A model generated the notes under the pieces. That model was not told the DNA's origin, made no database searches, and worked only from the letters and a program-made list of their open reading frames with translations. From NCBI GenBank assembly GCA_030527425.1, contig JAUNAV010000005.1, positions 1-64,000 of the forward strand: DNA of 64,000 bases, read 5' to 3'. A program made the position numbers and the translations under genes. The stretch is from Tissierellia bacterium (GTDB taxonomy: Bacteria; Bacillota; Clostridia; Tissierellales; Peptoniphilaceae). Numbering within the stretch: the first letter of the stretch is position 1; every line of letters begins with the position of its first letter. Positions 42,531-52,403 of this stretch are shown here, one piece after another.

Positions 42531-43922
42531 ATGGATAAGACGATAATTTTAGCAGCGGGCGAAGGCACCAGAATGAAGTCTAAAAAATCTAAAGTGCTTC
42601 ATAAAATATTAAATCATACGATTTTAGAATATGTTATTGAAGCATCTAATTTAAGCGAAAATTCTCAAACCATCGTTATTGCTGGGAATAACAAAGAGCA
42701 AATAGAAAATAATTTTAAAAATATAATTATTAGAAAACAAGAAATTGGTCATAATATTCCTTATGGCACGGGATATGCTGTAAGCTGTGCGAAAGATCTT
42801 ATTGACGATGATGACAATATTTTGGTTTTAAATGGTGATATACCTTTAATTAGAAAAGAAACTTTAAAAGACTTTCTAAATAGCCACAAACAAAATAAAA
42901 TGGCTGTTTCAGTATTATCAACAAAACTAGAAGATCCCACTGGATATGGAAGAATTATTAGAGATGAAAATGGGAATTTTAGTAAGATTGTCGAACAAAA
43001 AGATTGTTTAGAAAGTCAATTAGAAGTAAATGAAATCAATACAGGCATTTATGCTTTTAATGGAGAAAAATTAAAATTTGCACTTTCCAAACTTAATACA
43101 AATAACAACCAAGGTGAATTATACTTAACCGATTGTATTGAAATATTAAAAAATGATAATCAAAAAGTAGCAGCTTTCTCTAATTTATCATTTGAAGAGT
43201 TTTTTGGTGTAAATAATAAATTCGAGCTAGAAAATGCTGAAAAAATTATGAGAATGAGAATAAACAAAAAGCATATGATCGATGGCGTTATTTTACACAA
43301 TCCAGAGTATATAACAATTGATAAGGATGCAAAAATAGATATTGACACTGAAATTTTTGCTCCTTGTAGCATTCTTGGAAAAAGTGAAATTGGTAAAAAT
43401 TGTGTCGTTAAGTCAAATAGCAGAATAGAAAATAGTAAAATATATGATGATGTAATTATTGATAGCAGTGTTATTGAAGATTCTGTTGTAGAAAAAGGAG
43501 TTGATATTGGACCATTTTCTCATCTAAGACCTAAGGCTCATTTGAAAGAAAATGTTCATATTGGTAATTTCGTAGAAGTTAAAAATGCAACTGTAGGTAA
43601 AAACACTAAGGCAGGGCATTTAGCTTATGTTGGCGATGCTGATTTAGGAGAAGATATAAATATAGGCTGTGGTGTTATTTTTGTCAATTATGATGGAAAA
43701 TACAAACATAGATCAGTTGTAGAAGATAAAGCTTTTATAGGCAGCAATTCCAATATAGTAGCACCGGTTTATATAGAAAAAGAAGGTTATATAGCTGCAG
43801 GGTCAACGATAACTAAAAAAGTACACCAAGGTGAGCTTGCAATTGAGCGAGCTGAAGAAAAATTTATTAAAGGTTATGTCGAAAAGAAAAAAATTAGAGA
43901 TATGAAAAGGGAGGAAAAATGA
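42531..43922 (+). CDS. glmU: Bifunctional GlmU uridyltransferase/acetyltransferase
   Basis: A 463-residue enzyme making UDP-N-acetylglucosamine for the cell wall. The N-terminal pyrophosphorylase (1 to about 228) shows [18 protein letters not shown] and VLNGDIPL. The C-terminal left-handed beta-helix acetyltransferase (about 250-463) shows repeating hexapeptides, [18 protein letters not shown] and the NYDGKYKHR coenzyme A region. It starts the conserved glmU-prs-pth-mfd block. GAGGTGA precedes its ATG. Its stop overlaps the prs start by 4 bases. Confidence 0.95.
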   Translation: MDKTIILAAGEGTRMKSKKSKVLHKILNHTILEYVIEASNLSENSQTIVIAGNNKEQIENNFKNIIIRKQEIGHNIPYGTGYAVSCAKDLIDDDDNILVLNGDIPLIRKETLKDFLNSHKQNKMAVSVLSTKLEDPTGYGRIIRDENGNFSKIVEQKDCLESQLEVNEINTGIYAFNGEKLKFALSKLNTNNNQGELYLTDCIEILKNDNQKVAAFSNLSFEEFFGVNNKFELENAEKIMRMRINKKHMIDGVILHNPEYITIDKDAKIDIDTEIFAPCSILGKSEIGKNCVVKSNSRIENSKIYDDVIIDSSVIEDSVVEKGVDIGPFSHLRPKAHLKENVHIGNFVEVKNATVGKNTKAGHLAYVGDADLGEDINIGCGVIFVNYDGKYKHRSVVEDKAFIGSNSNIVAPVYIEKEGYIAAGSTITKKVHQGELAIERAEEKFIKGYVEKKKIRDMKREEK

Positions 43923-44881
43923 CATCAACTAGAGGCGAAATGGTTATATTTTCTGGTAATTCAAATCGTGAGTTAGCAGCAAGCATGTGTAAAAGTTTAA
44001 ATCTTGAATTGGGAAAGGCTGATATTCAGACATTTAAGGATGGTGAAATTAGCGTAAAGATCAATCAAGCAGTTAGAGGTAAGGATGTTTATTTAATTCA
44101 ACCAACCTCAAATCCAACAAATGATAATTTGATGGAAGTTTTAATTATGATAGATGCTTGCAAAAGAGCATCAGCATCTCATGTAAATGTAGTTATGCCT
44201 TATTATGGTTATGCTAGACAAGATAGAAAAACAAGAGGTAGAGAACCAATAACTGCAAAACTTGTAGCAAATCTTATTACTGTAGCAGGGGCTGATAGGG
44301 TAGTAACTGTAGACTTACATGCTGGACAAATACAAGGATATTTTGATATACCAGTTGACCATTTCACAGCTGTTAGACTCCTAAGTGAATATTTTACACA
44401 AGCAAAAAATAATGTCGATGAGTATGTGGTAGTTAGCCCTGATCTTGGTGGAGTTACACGTGCTAGAAATTTCGCAGACTACTTAAAATTACCGATAGCA
44501 ATAATTGAAAAAAGAAGACCAAAGCCAAATGTTAGCGAGGTGATGAGTGTTATCGGCGATTTTAAAGGAAAAAATTGTATTTTAGTAGATGATATGATAG
44601 ATACAGCTGGAACTATAACAAATGCTGCAAATTATCTTAAAGAAAATGGAGGAAATAAGATATATATAGCTACTACTCATGCTGTTTTATCTGGTGATGC
44701 CATTAAAAAGATAGAAGATTCTGCAGTAGAAGAGGTAGTTGTAACCGATACTATATACTTAGAAGAGAAAAAAAGAATTAATAAAATAAAAAGAGTAAGT
44801 ATTGCTCCTTTACTTGCAGAAGCAATTAGAAGAATAAATACTTATGAATCTATAAGTGGATTATTTGAGGATGATAAATAG
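43919..44881 (+). CDS. prs: Ribose-phosphate pyrophosphokinase
   Basis: A 320-residue PRPP synthase converting ribose-5-phosphate and ATP to [56 protein letters not shown] and the PRPP loop [17 protein letters not shown] (about 220-236) are complete. AGGGAGG lies before the ATG, which overlaps glmU by 4 bases (ATGA). The glmU-prs pairing is conserved across Firmicutes. Substrate is supplied by rpiB/tkt and product is used by hpt and pyrimidine/purine genes. Confidence 0.96.
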   Translation: MTSTRGEMVIFSGNSNRELAASMCKSLNLELGKADIQTFKDGEISVKINQAVRGKDVYLIQPTSNPTNDNLMEVLIMIDACKRASASHVNVVMPYYGYARQDRKTRGREPITAKLVANLITVAGADRVVTVDLHAGQIQGYFDIPVDHFTAVRLLSEYFTQAKNNVDEYVVVSPDLGGVTRARNFADYLKLPIAIIEKRRPKPNVSEVMSVIGDFKGKNCILVDDMIDTAGTITNAANYLKENGGNKIYIATTHAVLSGDAIKKIEDSAVEEVVVTDTIYLEEKKRINKIKRVSIAPLLAEAIRRINTYESISGLFEDDK

Positions 44882-44884
44882 AGT

Positions 44885-45463
44885 ATGTATTTTGTAATAG
44901 GACTTGGAAATCCTGGCTTACAATACGAAAATACTAGACACAATGTTGGATTTAAAGCTATAGATATTTTAGCTTTAAGACATAAAGTAAAAGTAAAAAA
45001 ATTAAAATACAAATCACTTTTTGGCTGGGGAGAAATCTCCGGTCAAAAAGTTATGCTTGTAAAGCCACAAACTTTTATGAATGATTCTGGTATTTGTGTA
45101 AAAGAAATTTTTGATTATTATAAGCCAGACAGAGATAAAATAATTATTTTAGTAGATGACATTGATATAGAATTTGGAAAAATAAGAATTAAGAAAAAAG
45201 GATCAGCTGGCAGTCACAATGGATTAAAATCTATTATATATCATTTGGAATTTGATGATTTTCCAAGAATAAAAATAGCAGTTGGTCAGAATAAAAAAAA
45301 GATGAATCTGGCAAATTATGTTCTTTCTGGTTTTAACAAAGATGATGTAAAAATAGTTGAAAAAGAAATCTTAGCGGCCTGTGATGCTGTTGAAATGATA
45401 ATAGAAGCAGACATCGATAAGGCTATGAATGAATTTAATTCAAAGAATTTTTTGGATGATTGA
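44885..45463 (+). CDS. pth: Peptidyl-tRNA hydrolase
   Basis: A 192-residue Pth that frees tRNAs from prematurely released peptidyl-tRNA. VIGLGNPGLQYENTRHNVGF (about 4-23) carries the catalytic histidine in RHNVGF, then KPQTFMNDSG, LVDDIDIEFGKIRI and KGSAGSHNGLKSI. Length is normal. It follows prs by 3 bases and precedes mfd by one base; the order prs-pth-mfd is standard in Firmicutes, though the ribosomal L25/Ctc gene often found between prs and pth is absent here. Confidence 0.94.
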   Translation: MYFVIGLGNPGLQYENTRHNVGFKAIDILALRHKVKVKKLKYKSLFGWGEISGQKVMLVKPQTFMNDSGICVKEIFDYYKPDRDKIIILVDDIDIEFGKIRIKKKGSAGSHNGLKSIIYHLEFDDFPRIKIAVGQNKKKMNLANYVLSGFNKDDVKIVEKEILAACDAVEMIIEADIDKAMNEFNSKNFLDD

Positions 45464-45464
45464 T

Positions 45465-48400
45465 ATGAATGTAGTACAAGATCAGTTTTTAAAAGTAAAA
45501 AATTTTGATGAGCTTTTAGAAAAATATAAGGATAATTCACCTGTATATATTTATGGACTTCTTGACAATGTGAGAAGTCATTTTTTATCATCTTTTTTTG
45601 AATTCACAAAAGCTCCAATTATCTACATTGCAGAAAACAAAAATAAAGCTTATGATCTAGTTGATGATATAAATAGTATTTTACCCGAAACAGCATTTTT
45701 TATGCCTGATATTGAAATGTCTTTTTACAATATAAAAAATGTTAATGCCGAATTAAAAAATCAAAGATTAGAGTGTTTAATAAAATTATTAAATAAGCAA
45801 AGGGTAATAATTGTCACTACTGCAAGAGCTTTATGCCATAAATTAACTAAAAAAAGCTATCTAAAGAAAAATATAATCGAGATTAATTTAGAAAGTATAG
45901 TAGATATAAATGAGCTAAAAGCAAAATTTATTAAGTTAAAATATGAATTTGTAAAAATGGTAGAGTCGAAGGGACAATTTTCTATTCGTGGAGCGATTAT
46001 TGACTTTTGGTCTGTAGATAGCGAATATCCATGTAGAATTGAACTTTTTGATGATGAGATAGATTCTATTAGATTTTTTGATAGCGATAGTCAAAGATCA
46101 ATAGAGCAAATAAAACAAGTAAAAATTATGCCTGCAGATGAGATGATTTTTAGCGAGAAAGATCTGGAATATATCGAAGATAAAATAAAAAGAGATATTC
46201 AAAAGAGAAAAGATCATCCAATCTATGAAGCTGATAATGATAAAGCTGTTTCAAAATTTGAAGATATATTATCTTTTTTAAAACAAGATATGTATATAGC
46301 TAATGAAGATTTGATCATTAATTATCTCAAAAAAGATAGTTTTAGTTATATAACTGATTATTTAGATAAAGATAGTATTATTATAAGTGGAGATATAGCG
46401 AGAATTTATGATAACTATTCAGATTTAAATAATTTGTTCTTAGAAGATATTGCATATAATATAAATGCAGGGGAAGTGTTTGAATCTCATGAAAAAATGT
46501 ATATTGAATTTGATGAATTAATAAAGAGATTTCAAAATTTCTCTGTTATAAATATGACAGAATTAATGAGACAAACAAGGATATTTAAGCCCAATTATAC
46601 CTTAGAGATAAAAACTATTGAACAAGAAAATTTCAATAGAGATATTAAATACTTTGTTTCAAGCCTAATTAATCTATCAAAAAGAAATGAAAAAAGTTTA
46701 ATTTTTGCTTCAAATCTTGAAAATGCTAAAAATTTAGAGAAGTTATTTATAGAAAATGACTTTTATCCAGCTATAAAAGAGGATTTAAATTTTGAATTAA
46801 AAAATGGCGAAATAATTATAATTGCAAATTCTCTTTCTAAGGGCTATAAAATCCATGAAACTAATCTGAATGTTTTTACACATAGTGAAATCTATGGAGC
46901 AAAAAGATTTAATATCAAAAAAAGAAAGAAAAAGCCAAGTAGCAGCGATATAATAAATTATTCCGATCTTGAAATTGGCGATTATGTAGTACATGAGAAT
47001 AATGGTATTGGCAGATACAAAGGGATAGAAAATATTAAAATTACTGATACAGCAAAAGATTATTTAGTAATTGAATATAAAAAAAGTGATAGATTATATT
47101 TGCCAATAGATCAAATCTCTTTGCTACACAAATATGTAGGAAATGGTGATTCAAAGCCTAAATTATCCCAATTGGGATCAAATGAATGGTCAAAAACTAA
47201 GGCACGTGCGAAAAAGTCTATAGATGAAATAGCAGAAGACCTTGTTAAATTATATGCTAAAAGAATGAATGAAAAAGGTTATGCTTTTTCAAAAGATACA
47301 ACTTGGCAAAAAGAATTTGAAGACTCATTTATTTATGAAGAAACTTATTCGCAACTAAGATCAATAAAAGAAATAAAAAATGATATGCAAGAAGAAAAGC
47401 CAATGGATAGGCTTTTATGCGGCGATGTCGGCTATGGCAAAACCGAAGTAGCCTTAAGGGCAGCGTTTAAAGCAATTAATGATGGAAAACAGGTGGCATT
47501 TCTAGTTCCTACAACAATTCTTGCAAAACAACATTATAAGACTATGCTAGAGAGATTTAAAAACTTTCCAGTTACCGCAAGAATGCTAAGTAGATTTGAA
47601 ACAAAAAAAAATCAGGATAAAACTATAAAAGATTTAAAAAAAGGGCTTGTAGATATAGTAGTAGGTACACATAGAATTTTATCTAAAGATGTGAAGTTTA
47701 AAGACCTTGGTTTATTAATTATTGATGAAGAACAAAGATTTGGCGTAAAACATAAAGAAAAATTAAAAAAGATAAAGGAAAATGTGGATGTTTTAACTTT
47801 ATCAGCAACACCTATACCAAGAACGCTTCAGATGTCTTTGGTGGGAATAAGAGATATGTCAACTTTGGATGAACCACCAGAGAATAGGACGCCAATAAAT
47901 ACCTATGTGACAGAATTTGATAAATCACTTATTCGATCGGCAATTTTAAAAGAGATTGAAAGAGGCGGACAAGTATATTTTGTATACAATAGGGTATATG
48001 ACATGGATTTAGTTTATAGAGATCTAATTCAACTTGTTCCAGAAGCCAAAATCACAATGGCTCATGGACAAATGACAGCAAAACAATTAGAAAATGTAAT
48101 GAATGATTTTATAGATGGAGAAATTGATGTTTTGCTCTCAACTACAATAATTGAGACGGGTATGGACATACAAAATGTTAACACAATTATTGTTTATGAT
48201 GCCGACATGATGGGCCTTAGCCAATTGTACCAATTAAAAGGGAGAATTGGACGTTCGAATAGATCCTCATATGCTTATTTTACTTATAGACCAAATAAAA
48301 TCTTGACTGAAGTTGGAGAAAAAAGATTAAAAGCTATAAAAGATTTTTCTGATTTTGGTTCAGGATATAAAATAGCTATGAGAGATCTTGAATTAAGAGG

Positions 48401-48983
48401 TGCTGGAAATATTCTCGGTGAAAGTCAAAGCGGCCATGTAGACGCTATAGGATATGATTTATATGTAAAATACCTCAAAGAGGCAGTAGAAAGTATAAAC
48501 AATAATACAGAGACAAAAAAATCAAAAGATGATGTCTATATTGATATCAAAATTGATGGATATATTCCAGATAGCTATATTGAAGATGAGGCTCAGAAAA
48601 TTCATTTCTACAATACAATAGCTCATATTGATGATATTAGTGATTATGATGAAGTTTTAGAAGATTTAATTGATAGATATGGAGATATTCCAGTTTCTGT
48701 TGATAATATTATGTATGTTTCTTTAGTAAAATCACTTGCTTCTGAAAATGGATTTTATGAAATAGTCGAAAGAAAAAATACCATTTATTTAAAATATAAG
48801 GACAGAAATAAATTTAGTTTTGAACAATTAAGTAGAATAAATTCAGAATGTGATTTAACAATTGGTTATGATCTATCAAGTAATCCATCTTTTAAATTGA
48901 AAGCTTCTAAAACTAAACTTTTAGATTGTTATAATCTTTTAACTATTATCGATAATATAAGAAAGGAAATTAATAATGAATAA
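45465..48983 (+). CDS. mfd: Transcription-repair coupling factor
   Basis: A 1172-residue Mfd translocase that dislodges stalled RNA polymerase and recruits nucleotide excision repair. The UvrB-like N-terminal domains are diverged; the RNA-polymerase-interaction (CarD-like) domain starts near YSDLEIGDYVVHENNGIGRY. Walker A GDVGYGKTE is at 653-661 and DEEQ at 754-757, followed by SATPIPRT and QLKGRIGRSNR. A TRCF C-terminal domain is present. The frame opens earlier at 45429 inside pth, but ATG 45465, two bases after the pth stop, gives the usual N-terminus; initiation is likely by reinitiation because no strong ribosome binding site is present. Confidence 0.94.
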   Translation: MNVVQDQFLKVKNFDELLEKYKDNSPVYIYGLLDNVRSHFLSSFFEFTKAPIIYIAENKNKAYDLVDDINSILPETAFFMPDIEMSFYNIKNVNAELKNQRLECLIKLLNKQRVIIVTTARALCHKLTKKSYLKKNIIEINLESIVDINELKAKFIKLKYEFVKMVESKGQFSIRGAIIDFWSVDSEYPCRIELFDDEIDSIRFFDSDSQRSIEQIKQVKIMPADEMIFSEKDLEYIEDKIKRDIQKRKDHPIYEADNDKAVSKFEDILSFLKQDMYIANEDLIINYLKKDSFSYITDYLDKDSIIISGDIARIYDNYSDLNNLFLEDIAYNINAGEVFESHEKMYIEFDELIKRFQNFSVINMTELMRQTRIFKPNYTLEIKTIEQENFNRDIKYFVSSLINLSKRNEKSLIFASNLENAKNLEKLFIENDFYPAIKEDLNFELKNGEIIIIANSLSKGYKIHETNLNVFTHSEIYGAKRFNIKKRKKKPSSSDIINYSDLEIGDYVVHENNGIGRYKGIENIKITDTAKDYLVIEYKKSDRLYLPIDQISLLHKYVGNGDSKPKLSQLGSNEWSKTKARAKKSIDEIAEDLVKLYAKRMNEKGYAFSKDTTWQKEFEDSFIYEETYSQLRSIKEIKNDMQEEKPMDRLLCGDVGYGKTEVALRAAFKAINDGKQVAFLVPTTILAKQHYKTMLERFKNFPVTARMLSRFETKKNQDKTIKDLKKGLVDIVVGTHRILSKDVKFKDLGLLIIDEEQRFGVKHKEKLKKIKENVDVLTLSATPIPRTLQMSLVGIRDMSTLDEPPENRTPINTYVTEFDKSLIRSAILKEIERGGQVYFVYNRVYDMDLVYRDLIQLVPEAKITMAHGQMTAKQLENVMNDFIDGEIDVLLSTTIIETGMDIQNVNTIIVYDADMMGLSQLYQLKGRIGRSNRSSYAYFTYRPNKILTEVGEKRLKAIKDFSDFGSGYKIAMRDLELRGAGNILGESQSGHVDAIGYDLYVKYLKEAVESINNNTETKKSKDDVYIDIKIDGYIPDSYIEDEAQKIHFYNTIAHIDDISDYDEVLEDLIDRYGDIPVSVDNIMYVSLVKSLASENGFYEIVERKNTIYLKYKDRNKFSFEQLSRINSECDLTIGYDLSSNPSFKLKASKTKLLDCYNLLTIIDNIRKEINNE

Positions 48984-50007
48984 AAAATTATGTGCTATGT
49001 TACTTTCATCTGCAATGTTTTTAACTGCATGTGGAAATAGCAATAATAATGACAGCAAAAGTGTTGAAAATCAACCTGCTAGTCAAGTGACGGAAAAAAA
49101 GGATAATTCTAAATCATCAAATAAACAATTGGATGATAAATCAGTTGCTTTAGTTAATGGCGAGTCAATTTCAAAAGATGATTATAAAAATGAACTAAAT
49201 TTTTATAAATCAATGATGGCAGCTCAACAAGGTTTGAAAGATTCTGTTGTTCAAATGATGGTACAAGATAAATTGATAAAAGATGATTTGGCTAAAAATA
49301 AAATAAAAGTTACAAAAAATGAAATAAATGATAAATTCAATGAATTAGTTAAGAATATGGGTGGAGAAGAAAAATTCGATAAAATGCTCGAAGATTATGA
49401 TATGTCAGTTGATTCTTATAAAGACACTGTAGAAAAGGATCTGATGTATCAAAAACATAAAGATTGGTATAAAAAAGAGCATAAGGCTACAGAAAAAGAT
49501 ATCGAAACATATTTTAACGATCATAAAGACGAATTAATCGAAGTTAAAGCTAGTCATATCTTAGTTGATGATGAAAAAACAGCAAAGGAAGTAAAGCAAA
49601 AGTTAGATAATGGTGAAGATTTTTCTGATTTAGCAAAAGAATATTCAAAAGATTCAGCAAATGCTGAAAATGGCGGAGAATTAGGATTTTTCAAAAAATC
49701 AGAAATGGCTCAGGAATTTGCAGATAAAGCTTTTGATATGAAAGTTGGAGAAATCAGCGATCCAGTTAAAACAGATTTTGGTTATCATATTATAAAAGTT
49801 GAAGAAAGAAAAGACAATCCGAAAGATCTAGGAGATGATCTTAAAGATACTGTAAATGAAAATAAATATAAAGAATACTTCCAAAAATTATATGATGATT
49901 CAGAAATAATCACTGAAAATGGAAATAATCAAGATGAACAAAGCGTTTCAGAGGATGTTTTATCAAAAGAAAATACACCAGTGGTTGAAGATAATTCTTC
50001 TCATTAA
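48976..50007 (+). CDS. prsA: PrsA-like foldase lipoprotein
   Basis: A 343-residue extracytoplasmic peptidyl-prolyl isomerase. The signal peptide ends in LTAC with Cys19 as lipid anchor, followed by an Asn/Ser-rich linker, a SurA-like helical region (VALVNGESISKDDYKNEL onward, about 57-180) and one parvulin domain (about 190-285) with KASHILVDDE, NGGELGFFKKSEMAQEFADK and FGYHIIKVEE. It helps secreted proteins fold on the outer membrane face. The C-terminal tail is acidic and low-complexity. It overlaps mfd by 8 bases, preceded by AAGGAAA. A degenerate paralogue overlaps its 3' end. Confidence 0.9.
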   Translation: MNKKLCAMLLSSAMFLTACGNSNNNDSKSVENQPASQVTEKKDNSKSSNKQLDDKSVALVNGESISKDDYKNELNFYKSMMAAQQGLKDSVVQMMVQDKLIKDDLAKNKIKVTKNEINDKFNELVKNMGGEEKFDKMLEDYDMSVDSYKDTVEKDLMYQKHKDWYKKEHKATEKDIETYFNDHKDELIEVKASHILVDDEKTAKEVKQKLDNGEDFSDLAKEYSKDSANAENGGELGFFKKSEMAQEFADKAFDMKVGEISDPVKTDFGYHIIKVEERKDNPKDLGDDLKDTVNENKYKEYFQKLYDDSEIITENGNNQDEQSVSEDVLSKENTPVVEDNSSH

Positions 50008-50875
50008 TTGCATTTTATTAATAATATTTAATTTAACTTCTTGTAAAAAAGAGGATAAAAATAGCATAGCTATTGTAAATGGCCAAAAAATAACGAAGGA
50101 AGAATATGAAAAAAATGTCAACTTCTACACAAAATTTTTTAGTGAGAAATTTGGCAGCAGTTATCTTACACAAATTGCAGATAACAAAAAAAGAAATATT
50201 GATAATATAAAAACTGATGTTTTAAATAGTCTTATACATGAAAAAATAATGCTTGATGATCTAAAAAAGCACAAAATAGATATTAATAAAGATCAAATAA
50301 ATAAGCTAAAAGAGGAACAAATTGAAAAACTCAATGGAAAAGACTCACTTAAAGCCAATTTAGATGCATTTGATGAGAACTTAGATGACTATGATGATAT
50401 TCTTCTTCAAAATGCTATTGGAATACAACATAAAAATAATTTCTTATCTACCTTTAAAATCAAGGATAAGACAGTAGTTAAATATTATAAAAAAAATAAG
50501 AAATTGCAAAAACAGTATAAGTATATAGCATTGAAATTTAATAACAAAGATTATGCGAACTCTTTAAAAAGTCAGATTAATAATAATCAAAAATTTAGAG
50601 AATATGCAAATAAAGAAATAAAGAATTTTGAAGTGATAAAATCTGATTTTGTATATATTGATGATGCTCTTTTATCTAATTCAAAAGTAACAAAGAAAAA
50701 TCAATTAAGTAATGTATTTAAATTCAAAAATGATTATTATATACTTATGATAATATCAGAAAATACTGATCAGAACGATCTGCTAGTTAAAGCTAGGGAT
50801 TTAATTGCAGAAAAAGAATATGATGAGTATTATAAAAATATGATAAAAAAATCTAAGGTAGAAATATTAAAATAA
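49955..50875 (+). CDS. PrsA-like lipoprotein with eroded parvulin domain
   Basis: About 306 residues in a frame overlapping the end of prsA by 53 bases. A lipoprotein signal peptide is clear (IILLINCILLIIFNLTSC, lipobox LTSC). The start is uncertain: ATG 49955, or TTG 49985, which would give a shorter, more typical signal peptide MKIILLINC; neither has a good ribosome binding site. After the anchor, IAIVNGQKITKEEYEKNVNF parallels the SurA-like start of the upstream prsA. The later region keeps the parvulin length and YYxxN start (YYKKNKKLQKQYKYIALKFN) but lacks the SHIL, NGG and GYH motifs. It appears to be a diverged tandem duplicate, possibly a chaperone without isomerase activity. Confidence 0.72.
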   Translation: MFYQKKIHQWLKIILLINCILLIIFNLTSCKKEDKNSIAIVNGQKITKEEYEKNVNFYTKFFSEKFGSSYLTQIADNKKRNIDNIKTDVLNSLIHEKIMLDDLKKHKIDINKDQINKLKEEQIEKLNGKDSLKANLDAFDENLDDYDDILLQNAIGIQHKNNFLSTFKIKDKTVVKYYKKNKKLQKQYKYIALKFNNKDYANSLKSQINNNQKFREYANKEIKNFEVIKSDFVYIDDALLSNSKVTKKNQLSNVFKFKNDYYILMIISENTDQNDLLVKARDLIAEKEYDEYYKNMIKKSKVEILK

Positions 50876-50888
50876 TTCAAACAGGCTC

Positions 50889-50917
50889 TTGAAATTAAGC
50901 TCATGTTTATGTATAAT
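50889..50917 (+). promoter_or_regulatory. hup promoter
   Basis: TTGAAA (50889-50894) and TATAAT (50912-50917) are separated by 17 bases, a near-consensus vegetative promoter. The leader to the hup ATG is about 48 bases, longer than for other genes here. Confidence 0.82.
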
Positions 50918-50971
50918 CTAATTTAGAGTTAAACAGTTTGATTATTAAAAGATTTATTAAGGAGGAATATA

Positions 50972-51250
50972 ATGAATAAATCAGAACTTTTAATGAATAT
51001 TTCAGAAAAGAGCGGACTTAAAAAAATCGACTCAGAAAAAGCACTTAATGCTTTCTTAGAAACAGTTACAGAAACTTTAGTTAAAGGTGAAAAAGTACAA
51101 TTAGTTGGATTTGGTACTTTTGAAACTAGAGACAGAAAAGCAAGAGAAGGTAGAAATCCTAGAAAACCTGAAGAAGTAATTCACATTCCAGCTTCTAAAG
51201 CACCAGTATTTAAAGCAGGTAAATCTTTAAAAGAAGCAGTTAATAAATAA
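50972..51250 (+). CDS. hup: HU family nucleoid DNA-binding protein
   Basis: A 92-residue HU protein that bends and compacts DNA. MNKSELLMNISEKSGL, KVQLVGFGTFETRDRKAREG (about 48-67) and RNPRKPEEVIHIPASKAPVF (about 68-87) are the dimer core and the DNA-binding arm with its intercalating proline (RNP). AAGGAGG precedes the ATG. It has its own near-consensus promoter and a strong terminator. In Firmicutes a hup gene next to rqcP (yabO) and divIC is common, so its placement here is expected. Confidence 0.96.
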   Translation: MNKSELLMNISEKSGLKKIDSEKALNAFLETVTETLVKGEKVQLVGFGTFETRDRKAREGRNPRKPEEVIHIPASKAPVFKAGKSLKEAVNK

Positions 51251-51260
51251 AATTATTATT

Positions 51261-51286
51261 AAAGCATCCTTAAGGATGCTTTTTTT
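51261..51286 (+). terminator. hup terminator
   Basis: AAAGCATCC (51261-51269) and GGATGCTTT (51274-51282) form a 9-bp stem with loop TTAA and a T run that reaches the dinB stop codon on the other strand. Confidence 0.9.
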
Positions 51287-52325
51287 ATAAGAAACTCAAT
51301 TGGTCATATTTTCCACTTGACAAACTAGATATAGATATACCAATTAATCTTAAATACTCATTATTATAAAATGAATCGAATATGTTTTTTGAAATTATAT
51401 ATATATCTTCTACTTCAATCTTTTCTTGAAAGGTATGGGATTTAGTATGAATTTTAAAGTCCGCTGTTTTTATCTTTATATTTACAGTTTTTCCGCTAAT
51501 ATTTTTTTCTTTTAATTTGTTTTCTAATTCATAAGCCAAATCTTTCATATATTTATATATTTCAACTTTATCATTAGTATTTCTTTTAAAAGTTGTTTCT
51601 TCTCCAATTGACTTTCTGATTTTTTTCTCAGTTACTTTTCTATTATCATTACCTCTAATAACATTGTAGATATAAATGCCATGTTTACCAAAATTAGATT
51701 TAAGATAATCATAATCAAGTTTTAAAAGATCCCTGACTTTATAAATTCCTATATCATATAGTTTAGTGGCAGTTTTACTTCCTATTCCATGAATTTTTCT
51801 TATATCTAAATTTTTAAGAATTTCTTTTGACTCTTCTTTTGTAATTATCTTTATTCCATTGGGCTTGTTCCAATCAGAAGCTAATTTTGCAAAAAATTTA
51901 TTATATGAAATTCCGATAGATGCAGTTAACTTAGTTTTCTCTTTTATTTCTTTTTTGATTTGTTTTGCTAAATCCAAGACATTTTCTTCATTGATTTCTA
52001 AATAAGCTTCATCAATTGATACTTTTTCAAAAACGATCGAATATTTTTTTACAATATCAAATACTTCTTTTGATTTATTAGAATACAGTTTTCTTCTAAG
52101 AGGCATTATAATTAATTTTGGACATTTTTCTTTAGCCATAAAAACAGGCATAGCTGAATGTATTCCATATTTTCTAGCTTTGTAATTTGCTGTTGTTATA
52201 ATTGATTTACTACTAAGGCCTCCAACAGCCATGGGGACGTATTTTAAATTTGGATTTATAAGCTCTTCACAGGAGGCATAAAAGGCATCCATATCTATAT
52301 GCATTATATTTAAATTAGATTTCAT
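51285..52325 (-). CDS. dinB: DNA polymerase IV
   Basis: A 346-residue Y-family translesion polymerase. HIDMDAFYASCEE (about 9-21) supplies the first catalytic aspartate and the steric-gate tyrosine, and SIDEAYLEI (about 102-110) the Asp-Glu pair. The thumb helix-hairpin-helix region reads RKIHGIGSKTATKLYDIGI, and the little-finger domain is complete. The extreme C-terminus has no canonical QLxLF beta-clamp motif; QLSFL is the closest. It is inverted relative to its neighbours and splits hup from rqcP, which are normally close, so it may be an insertion of a single gene. Bases and codons do not look foreign. Confidence 0.93.
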   Translation of the reverse strand: MKSNLNIMHIDMDAFYASCEELINPNLKYVPMAVGGLSSKSIITTANYKARKYGIHSAMPVFMAKEKCPKLIIMPLRRKLYSNKSKEVFDIVKKYSIVFEKVSIDEAYLEINEENVLDLAKQIKKEIKEKTKLTASIGISYNKFFAKLASDWNKPNGIKIITKEESKEILKNLDIRKIHGIGSKTATKLYDIGIYKVRDLLKLDYDYLKSNFGKHGIYIYNVIRGNDNRKVTEKKIRKSIGEETTFKRNTNDKVEIYKYMKDLAYELENKLKEKNISGKTVNIKIKTADFKIHTKSHTFQEKIEVEDIYIISKNIFDSFYNNEYLRLIGISISSLSSGKYDQLSFL

Positions 52326-52340
52326 TTAATCACCATTTTA

Positions 52341-52349
52341 AGTATATCA
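52341..52349 (-). promoter_or_regulatory. Extended -10 box of dinB
   Basis: On the - strand TGATATACT lies 16 bases upstream of the dinB ATG. It is an extended -10 without a clear -35, facing away from the rqcP promoter. The short distance means a very short leader. Confidence 0.45.
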
Positions 52350-52372
52350 TATTTTAACTTATTCTATTTAAA

Positions 52373-52381
52373 TGATATAAT
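52373..52381 (+). promoter_or_regulatory. Extended -10 promoter of rqcP
   Basis: TGATATAAT is identical to the extended -10 boxes of fhs and pcrA. The rqcP ATG lies 23 bases downstream with GAGGTGA between. Confidence 0.6.
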
Positions 52382-52403
52382 ATTAATTATAATGAGGTGA
52401 AGT

